From contig NZ_CP134053.1 in NCBI RefSeq assembly GCF_031583065.1, positions 6,613,001-6,677,000 on the forward strand: a stretch of 64,000 nucleotides of DNA. Direction: 5' to 3'. Source of the DNA: Streptomyces sp. CGMCC 4.7035. GTDB taxonomy: Bacteria > Actinomycetota > Actinomycetes > Streptomycetales > Streptomycetaceae. The notes under the pieces are model-generated. The model searched no databases, was not told where the DNA came from, and saw only the letters and a program-made list of their open reading frames with translations. Within the stretch, counting starts at the first letter, position 1; the number at the start of each line of letters is the position of its first letter. Below are positions 58,149 to 64,000 of the stretch, piece by piece. The position numbers and the translations under genes were made by a program.

Positions 58149-59210
58149 TCACCCCGCGACCGCCGCGACGTAGTCGGTGTACGCCTCCTTGATGCGCGTC
58201 GGCGACAGCTCCAGGTGCTCCAGGATCGTGTAACGGCCGGGCCGCGTCTGAGGCGCGAACTCCACGGCCCGCACGAACTCGTCGTCGCTGAACCCGATCT
58301 CCTCCGCCACCACCGGCAGCCCGTGCCGGCGGAGTACCTCGGCCATCAGCCGGGACCCGTCCTGGTCGCCCCGCAGGTACATGGCGAAGGCGGCGCCGAT
58401 CCCCACCTGCTCGCCATGGCTCGCCGCGCGCTTGGGGTACAGCAGGTCGAGGGCGTGACTGATCTCATGGCAGGCGCCGGACGACGGCCGGGTGTGCCCG
58501 GCGATCGACATCGCTATGCCCGACATCACCAGCCCCTCGGCCAGTACGGTCAGGAACCCGTCGTTGCCACAGCCGCCCGGGTGGCGCAGTACCGCCTCGC
58601 CCGCCTGCCGGGCCATCGCGGCGGCGAGGCCGTCGATCTTCTCGCCGTTGACGCGGTGGGACAGCTCCCAGTCCGCGACCGCTGAGATGTTCGACACGGC
58701 GTCACCGATGCCCGCACGCACGAAGCGCACCGGGGCCTCGCGGATGACGTCGAGGTCGATGAGGAGCGCGATGGGTGACGGCACGCCGTAGGAGCCGCGT
58801 CCCGCGTCGTTGTCCAGGATGGACACCGGCGAGCAGATGCCGTCGTGGGAGAGGTTGGTGGCGACCGCGACCATGGGCAGGCCGATGCGCGCGGCGGTGT
58901 ACTTCGCACAGTCGATGACCTTGCCGCCGCCGAGCCCCACGACCGCGTCGTAGCGGCCGGACTTCATCTCGTCGGCCAGTCGCACCGCGTCGTCCAGGGT
59001 GCCGCCGCCGACCTCGTACCAGGCGGCGCCGGGCAGGGAGGGGGCGAGCCGCTCGCGCAGCCGGGCGCCGGAGCCGCCGCTGACCGCGACGGCGAGCTTG
59101 CCCGAGTGCGAGATGCGCTGGTCGGCGAGTACGCCCGCCAGGTCGTCGAGGGCACCCGGGCGGATGTCCACGACGACCGGCGAGGGGATGAGCCTCGTCA
59201 GTACCGGCAC
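58149..59210 (-). CDS. Iron-containing alcohol dehydrogenase of the sn-glycerol-1-phosphate dehydrogenase type
   Basis: The 353-residue protein has the glycerol-1-phosphate/glycerol dehydrogenase fold: YDAVVGLGGGKVIDCAKY (NAD site), VATNLSHDGICSPVSILDND, GDAVSNISAVADW (metal Asp) and HTRPSSGACHEISHALD with HGEQVGIGAAF (metal His residues). It resembles AraM/EgsA of Bacillus and archaeal G1PDH, which reduce dihydroxyacetone phosphate to sn-glycerol-1-phosphate. GTG 59210 overlaps the preceding nucleotidyltransferase gene by 13 bp. A bona fide metal and substrate cannot be shown from sequence alone. Confidence 0.83.
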   Translation of the reverse strand: MPVLTRLIPSPVVVDIRPGALDDLAGVLADQRISHSGKLAVAVSGGSGARLRERLAPSLPGAAWYEVGGGTLDDAVRLADEMKSGRYDAVVGLGGGKVIDCAKYTAARIGLPMVAVATNLSHDGICSPVSILDNDAGRGSYGVPSPIALLIDLDVIREAPVRFVRAGIGDAVSNISAVADWELSHRVNGEKIDGLAAAMARQAGEAVLRHPGGCGNDGFLTVLAEGLVMSGIAMSIAGHTRPSSGACHEISHALDLLYPKRAASHGEQVGIGAAFAMYLRGDQDGSRLMAEVLRRHGLPVVAEEIGFSDDEFVRAVEFAPQTRPGRYTILEHLELSPTRIKEAYTDYVAAVAG

Positions 59211-59950
59211 GCGATCTCCCGGCCCTTGGCGAGGTCGTCGTGGTTGTCGATCTCCACCCAGTTGACGTCGCCGATCGGCGCCACGTCGACCTTGAAGCCG
59301 CGGTTGACCAGCTCCTGGTAGCCGTCCTCGTAGTAGAGCTGCGGATCCCGCTCGAAGGTCGCCTTCAGCGCGTCGGCCAGCTCCTCGGCCGCGTCGCCCT
59401 CGATGAGGGTCACGCCGATGTACTCACCCGTCGCCTCTGACGGCTCCATCAGCTTGGTGATCCTCTGGACACCCTTCTCGGGGTCCACGACGACCTTCAT
59501 CTCCTCGTCGGCGAGCTGCTTCACCGTGTCGAGGGCAAGGATGATCTTCTTGCCGTCGCCGCGCGCGGCCAGCAGCGTCTTCTCCACGGAGACCGGGTGC
59601 ACGGTGTCGCCGTTGGCGAGGATCACGCCGTCCTTGAGGGCGTCACGACCGCACCACAGGGAGTAGGCGTTGTTCCACTCCTCGGCCTTGTCGTTGTCGA
59701 TCAGGGTGAGCTTGACGCCGTACTTCTGCTCCAGGGCCGCCTTGCGCTCGTACACGGCCTCCTTGCGGTAGCCGACGATGATCGCGACCTCGGTCAGACC
59801 CACCTCGGCGAAGTTGCCCAGGGTCAGGTCCAGGACGGTCAGGGCGTCCGGCCCGTCCTCCGCTCCCACGGGCACCAGGGCCTTGGGCAGGGTGTCGGTG
59901 TAGGGGCGCAGACGCCGTCCGGCGCCGGCCGCCAACACGAGGCCTATCAT
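59198..59950 (-). CDS. Nucleotidyltransferase (sugar-alcohol-phosphate cytidylyltransferase-like)
   Basis: The 250-residue protein has the NTP-transferase signature MIGLVLAAGAGRRLRPYTDT followed by LPKALVPVG, and DGVILANGDTVHP as the metal-binding motif, in the LicC/CDP-alcohol or glucose-1-phosphate uridylyltransferase superfamily. AAGGAGAG lies before ATG 59950. It is translationally linked to the glycerol-1-phosphate dehydrogenase-like gene, so a natural reading is CTP plus glycerol-1-phosphate to CDP-glycerol, but choline or inositol phosphate are alternatives. It lies between rne and rplU. Confidence 0.82.
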   Translation of the reverse strand: MIGLVLAAGAGRRLRPYTDTLPKALVPVGAEDGPDALTVLDLTLGNFAEVGLTEVAIIVGYRKEAVYERKAALEQKYGVKLTLIDNDKAEEWNNAYSLWCGRDALKDGVILANGDTVHPVSVEKTLLAARGDGKKIILALDTVKQLADEEMKVVVDPEKGVQRITKLMEPSEATGEYIGVTLIEGDAAEELADALKATFERDPQLYYEDGYQELVNRGFKVDVAPIGDVNWVEIDNHDDLAKGREIACRY

Positions 59951-60069
59951 CGCGGTTCTCTCCTTACATTCGGCATGTTCCGCCGACGCCGCGGGGCAGG
60001 GGTTCGGCGGCACAACTCATCGTCGGGCGCGATCCATCGCACGGTGGCTCGCGCCCGTGGGGGGAAACG

Positions 60070-60102
60070 GTGTGGTCCTGCCCGCAACGGACAGGACCAC
60101 AC
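60070..60102 (-). terminator. Terminator downstream of rne
   Basis: GTGTGGTCCTG pairs with CAGGACCACAC (11 bp), and CCG with CGG inside it after a mismatch, leaving a small loop. It lies 19 bp past the rne stop and 120 bp before the nucleotidyltransferase start, so the inserted pair probably has its own promoter. Confidence 0.85.
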
Positions 60103-60120
60103 AGTGTCGGCTCTACCGGA

Positions 60121-63100
60121 TCAGCCCTCGTCGGTGGAGGCCGAGACGGACGGCAGCGTCTGCTCCGCCGCCGCGGTCTTCTTCGACGCGGACTTGGCGG
60201 CCGCCGTCTTGACGGTCTTCGCCGCCTTCTTGGCCGTCGTCGCCTTCTTGGCCGTGACCTTCTTGGCCGCGGTCTTCTTGGTGGCGGCCTTCTTCGCCGT
60301 GGCCTTCTTGGCCGTCTTGCGGGCGGCCGTCTTCTTGGCCGGAACCACTTCCTCGGCCTCGGGGCCCTCGGCGGCCGGAGCCTCGGCGAGTGCCTCCTCC
60401 GCGGCCGCCGGGACGACCACTACGGCCGCCTCCTCCGACGAGGTGGGCGCGGTGGCCTTGCGCACGGCACGGCGACGCGGACGGGCCGGGGCGGCGCTCG
60501 CGCTCTCGACAGGCTCAGCGGCCTGCTCGGCGACGGGCTCGGCCTGCGGCTCAGCAGCCTCCGGCGCGGCCTCCGTGACCGTCACGGCCTCCGCGGGCGC
60601 AACGGCCGGCGCCGACACCTTGCGGGTCGCACGACGGCGCGTACGGCCCTTGGGCGCGGCCTCCTCCTCGACCGGCGCCGGCGCCTCGACGGCGGGTACC
60701 GACGCCTCGACGACCGGTGCGGGCGCCTCGACGACCGGGTCCTCGGCCGCCACCGGCTCCGCCTCCGCGTCCTGACGCGACTTCGGCGCGCGCTCGACCG
60801 TACGGGACTTCGGAGCCCGCTCCTCGCGCGGCGCACCCGCGGGAGCCGACGCCCGCCGGGTCACCCGGCGCCGCGCACGGCCCCGGGAAACGGCGGCCTC
60901 GGCCTCGGCGACACTGCTGTACAGCTCCTCGTCCGGCGCGAAGGCGGGCTCGGGCAGCGCGGCCGGAACCGCGACCTCGGCAGCCACCTCCGCCTGGGTC
61001 TCCTCGGCGGCCGGCGCGACCTCGACGGTCTCCTCGACCTCCGTGGCCACCGCCTCGTGCGTCTCGGGCTCCTGCTCGACGCCGCCACGGCCGCGCTTCT
61101 TGCGCTTGCCGCCGCCGACGGCCACGGCCGCGTGGTCCATGTGCACGATCACGCCACGGCCGTTGCAGTGGACACAGGTCTCGGAGAACGACTCCAGCAG
61201 GCCCTGTCCGACCCGCTTGCGCGTCATCTGGACGAGGCCCAGCGAGGTCACCTCGGCGACCTGGTGCTTCGTACGGTCCCGGCCCAGGCACTCCAGCAGG
61301 CGCCGCAGCACCAGGTCCCGGTTGGACTCCAGCACCATGTCGATGAAGTCGATCACGATGATGCCGCCGAGGTCGCGCAGCCGCAGCTGACGCACGATCT
61401 CCTCGGCCGCCTCCAGGTTGTTCCTGGTGACCGTCTCTTCGAGGTTGCCGCCCTGACCGGTGAACTTGCCGGTGTTGACGTCGATGACGACCATCGCCTC
61501 GGTCCGGTCGATCACCAGCGAACCGCCGCTGGGCAGCCACACCTTGCGGTCCAGCGCCTTGGCGAGCTGCTCGTCGATCCGGTACGTGGCGAAGACGTCC
61601 ACCTCGGAGGTCCACCGCTGCAACCGCTCGGCCAGGTCGGGGGCGACGTGGGAGACGTATCCGTGGACGGTCTGCCACGCCTCGTCGCCGCTGACGATGA
61701 CCTTGGAGAAGTCCTCGTTGAAGATGTCGCGCACGACCCGGACGGTCATGTCCGGCTCGCCGTACAGCAGCGACGGTGCGTTCGAGCTGCCGCCGTTCTT
61801 CGACTTCTTCTGGATTTCCTCCCACTGCGCCTGCAACCGCTCGACGTCCCGGCGCAGCTCGTCCTCGCTCGCACCCTCGGCGGCGGTGCGCACGATGACG
61901 CCCGCGTCCTCGGGGACGATCTTCTTGAGGATGGTCTTCAGCCGGGCCCGCTCGGTGTCGGGCAGCTTGCGGCTGATGCCGGTCATCGAGCCCTCGGGCA
62001 CGTACACGAGGTAGCGGCCCGGCAGGGAGACCTGGCTGGTCAGACGCGCGCCCTTGTGCCCGATCGGGTCCTTGGTGACCTGGACGAGCACGGACTGCCC
62101 GGACTTGAGGGCGGACTCGATGCGGCGCGGCCCGTTGGCCATGCCCAGCGCCTCGAAGTTGACCTCACCGGCGTACAGGACGGCGTTTCGGCCCTTGCCG
62201 ATGTCGATGAAGGCGGCCTCCATCGACGGCAGGACGTTCTGCACCTTGCCGAGGTAGACATTGCCGACGTACGAGGTCGACTGCTCCTTGTTGACGTAGT
62301 GCTCGACGAGCACGCCGTCCTCCAGGACGCCGATCTGGGTGCGGTCGCCGTTCTGGCGGACGACCATCACGCGCTCGACGGCCTCGCGGCGGGCCAGGAA
62401 CTCGGCCTCGGTGATGATCGGCACACGGCGACGGCCCTGCTCGCGGCCCTCGCGGCGGCGCTGCTTCTTGGCCTCCAGCCGGGTCGAGCCCTTGATGGAC
62501 TGCACCTCGTCGGACGGCTCGTCCTTCTTGCGCGGCTCGCGCACCTTGACGACCGTGCGCTCCGGGTCGTCGGACGACGGCTCGGTGTCGAAGGACGCGT
62601 CACCGGCCCGGCGGCGGCGCCGACGGCGGCGACGGCTGCTGCTGGAGCCGACCGACTCCTCGTCGTGCTCCTCCTCCGCCTCCTCGGCGTCCTCCTCCAC
62701 CTGCTCGGCGGTGTCCTCGGCATCCTGGGCGGCCTGCTCGGCGGCGAGCTCCTCGGCCTCCGGGGACTCGCCGTCCGCCTCGGCGGACTCACCACGGCGA
62801 CGGCGACGGCCACCGCGGCGACGGCGACGGCGCGAACCGGGCTCCTCGGCCTCTTCGCCGTCCTCGCCCTCGGCGGACTCCTCCGGCTCCTCGGCCTCCT
62901 CCACCTCGTCGGTGGTCTCGGGCGTCACGGCCACAGGCTCCTCGTCGCCGCCCCGGCGACGACGGCGCCGCCGCGGACCGGCGGCCTCCTCCTCGGCGAC
63001 GGCCTCCTCGTGCTCCGCGGCCTCGGCGGCAGCGGCAGCGGCGGCCCGCTCCGGGGTCTGGAACATCGGCTCGGTGAACACCGGCGCCTGGAACACGGCG

Positions 63101-64000
63101 ACGGCGGGCCGCGCGGGCCGCTGCGCGCCCTCGGCTGCCTCCTCGACGGCGGGCCGCGCGGGCTCGGAGAACCCACCGGCGGCCTTACGGACGACACGAC
63201 GGCGGCTACGGCGCGGGGCGGACTCCTCGGCGACCGGCTCCGCCTGCGCCGCGGCGGGGACCGCGACGGGTTCGGCCTCGGTCTCGGCGGCGGTCACGGG
63301 CGCCTCCACGGGCACTGCGACGACCTCCTCCGCGGGCGCACCGGCGGGCGCGGACACCCGGCGGGTGGCCCGGCGACGGGTGCGGCGCGGGGTGGCCTCC
63401 TCGGCGGCGGGGGTCTCCTCGGCGAGTGCCGGCTCGGCTTCCTCGCTCACCGGCGCCTCGGCGGCCACGACGGCGGGCTGCGCTGCGGGGGCCTCGACGG
63501 ACTCGGCGGACTCCGGCGCACCGGTCGGCGCGGACACCCGACGCGTGGCACGACGACGCGTACGGCCCTTGGGCGCGGCCTCCTCGCCAACCGGCTCCGC
63601 CCCAGCCTCAACGGCCTCGGACGCAGCGGCGGAAACCTCGGCAGTCACCGGCGCCTCAACGGCCGCGGGGGCCTCGACGGACTCGGCGGACTCCGGCGCA
63701 CCGGCCGGCGCGGACACCCGACGCGTAGCGCGACGACGCGTACGGCCCTTGGGCGCGGCCTCCTCGCCAACCGGCTCCGCCCCAGCCTCAACGGCCTCGG
63801 ACGCAGCGGCGGAAACCTCGGCAGTCACGGGCGCCTCAACGGCCGCCGGCGCCTCGACACCCTCGGCAACCGCGGGCACCACGACCTCGACGGACTCGGC
63901 GGACTCCGGCGCACCGGCGGGCGCGGACACCCGACGCGTGGCACGACGACGCGCACGACGCGGCGCCGCCTCCTCCGCAACCGGCTCCGCCCCGGCCTCG
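60121..64000 (-). CDS. rne: Ribonuclease E/G (RNase E-type) with long N- and C-terminal extensions, partial at window edge
   Basis: At least 1292 residues are visible and the frame runs off the right edge; an internal GTG at 63930 is not the start. The catalytic core contains an S1 domain (GNVYLGKVQNVLPSMEAAFI), catalytic Asp motifs MVVIDVNTGKFTGQGG and GIIVIDFIDMV, and a zinc-link CVHCNGRG. The N-terminal part has near-identical 60-residue repeats and alternating acidic and Arg-rich blocks; Arg-rich RTRRRATRRVSAPAGAP motifs recur on both sides of the core. The C-terminus is a Lys/Ala-rich, histone-H1-like tail (for example KKTAARKTAKKATAKKAATK). It initiates mRNA decay and rRNA processing. 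Confidence 0.95.
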   Translation of the reverse strand, partial: EAGAEPVAEEAAPRRARRRATRRVSAPAGAPESAESVEVVVPAVAEGVEAPAAVEAPVTAEVSAAASEAVEAGAEPVGEEAAPKGRTRRRATRRVSAPAGAPESAESVEAPAAVEAPVTAEVSAAASEAVEAGAEPVGEEAAPKGRTRRRATRRVSAPTGAPESAESVEAPAAQPAVVAAEAPVSEEAEPALAEETPAAEEATPRRTRRRATRRVSAPAGAPAEEVVAVPVEAPVTAAETEAEPVAVPAAAQAEPVAEESAPRRSRRRVVRKAAGGFSEPARPAVEEAAEGAQRPARPAVAVFQAPVFTEPMFQTPERAAAAAAAEAAEHEEAVAEEEAAGPRRRRRRRGGDEEPVAVTPETTDEVEEAEEPEESAEGEDGEEAEEPGSRRRRRRGGRRRRRGESAEADGESPEAEELAAEQAAQDAEDTAEQVEEDAEEAEEEHDEESVGSSSSRRRRRRRRRAGDASFDTEPSSDDPERTVVKVREPRKKDEPSDEVQSIKGSTRLEAKKQRRREGREQGRRRVPIITEAEFLARREAVERVMVVRQNGDRTQIGVLEDGVLVEHYVNKEQSTSYVGNVYLGKVQNVLPSMEAAFIDIGKGRNAVLYAGEVNFEALGMANGPRRIESALKSGQSVLVQVTKDPIGHKGARLTSQVSLPGRYLVYVPEGSMTGISRKLPDTERARLKTILKKIVPEDAGVIVRTAAEGASEDELRRDVERLQAQWEEIQKKSKNGGSSNAPSLLYGEPDMTVRVVRDIFNEDFSKVIVSGDEAWQTVHGYVSHVAPDLAERLQRWTSEVDVFATYRIDEQLAKALDRKVWLPSGGSLVIDRTEAMVVIDVNTGKFTGQGGNLEETVTRNNLEAAEEIVRQLRLRDLGGIIVIDFIDMVLESNRDLVLRRLLECLGRDRTKHQVAEVTSLGLVQMTRKRVGQGLLESFSETCVHCNGRGVIVHMDHAAVAVGGGKRKKRGRGGVEQEPETHEAVATEVEETVEVAPAAEETQAEVAAEVAVPAALPEPAFAPDEELYSSVAEAEAAVSRGRARRRVTRRASAPAGAPREERAPKSRTVERAPKSRQDAEAEPVAAEDPVVEAPAPVVEASVPAVEAPAPVEEEAAPKGRTRRRATRKVSAPAVAPAEAVTVTEAAPEAAEPQAEPVAEQAAEPVESASAAPARPRRRAVRKATAPTSSEEAAVVVVPAAAEEALAEAPAAEGPEAEEVVPAKKTAARKTAKKATAKKAATKKTAAKKVTAKKATTAKKAAKTVKTAAAKSASKKTAAAEQTLPSVSASTDEG
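63541..64000 (-). repeat. 180-bp tandem repeats in rne N-terminal region
   Basis: Copy 1 (63541-63720) and copy 2 (63721-63900) are almost identical over 128 bp at the nucleotide level, including third codon positions. A third copy starts at 63934, after a 33-bp insertion, and continues past the window. Each unit encodes about 60 residues with RTRRRATRRVSAPAGAPESA and a following Ala/Glu/Val-rich stretch. The low divergence points to recent duplication. Confidence 0.9.

Noticed and set aside
63930..64000. GTG at 63930 as the start of RNase E.
   Set aside because: The frame stays open to the window edge with the same Ala/Glu/Arg-rich repeat sequence, so it is an internal codon of a longer gene.

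Overview
The window is high-GC actinobacterial chromosome, almost certainly Streptomyces. Codons end overwhelmingly in G or C, GTG and TTG starts are common, and gene content and order match the conserved core around hrcA-dnaJ2, lepA/rpsT/holA, comEA-comEC, leuS, rsfS-nadD, proA/proB and obgE-rpmA-rplU-rne. By recollection this is the stretch around SCO2553-SCO2599 of S. coelicolor; I could not run an alignment. Most genes lie on the minus strand.

Layout. 0-9.6 kb: a partial VOC protein, rsmE, a nitronate monooxygenase, hrcA-dnaJ2 with a perfect CIRCE operator, an MBL hydrolase, a DUF3097 protein, hemW and a SpoIIE-type phosphatase. 9.6-16.4 kb: an acyl-CoA ligase, lepA, rpsT and holA. 16.4-24.2 kb: a YceI protein, nat, comEC, comEA, degV and a membrane-anchored hypothetical. 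24.3-27.5 kb: leuS preceded by a clear leucine attenuator. 27.7-30.7 kb: a two-gene redox module (bis-heme membrane protein plus NuoF/ferredoxin fusion). 30.8-34.2 kb: two identical tRNA-Ala(GGC) genes flanking two tiny zinc-ribbon proteins, an MFS exporter and its divergent regulator. 34.2-40.4 kb: histidine phosphatase, rsfS, LytR-type envelope protein, nadD, two tiny membrane proteins and an M48 protease. 40.4-45.7 kb: two paralogous membrane proteins, proA and proB. 46-55.3 kb: an envelope glycopolymer block (galE, two GT2-TagF fusions, one GT4). 55.3-64 kb: obgE, rpmA, rplU, then a nucleotidyltransferase and a glycerol-1-phosphate dehydrogenase-like gene inserted before rne, which runs off the right edge.

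How it fits together. The content is housekeeping (translation, protein quality control, proline synthesis, NAD synthesis, RNA decay) interleaved with cell-envelope functions. LytR-type protein, galE, TagF-like transferases, GT4 and the glycerol-1-phosphate/cytidylyltransferase pair could together make or attach a glycerol-phosphate-type wall polymer; that link is inference.

The strongest unusual signals are the leuS leader peptide and attenuator, the redox module, the insert between rne and rplU, and an abundance of tandem or dispersed repeats. Repeats lie inside comEA, comEC and rne, across the 3' end of proA, and in several intergenic regions. I see no phage, insertion sequence, CRISPR array or biosynthetic gene cluster.
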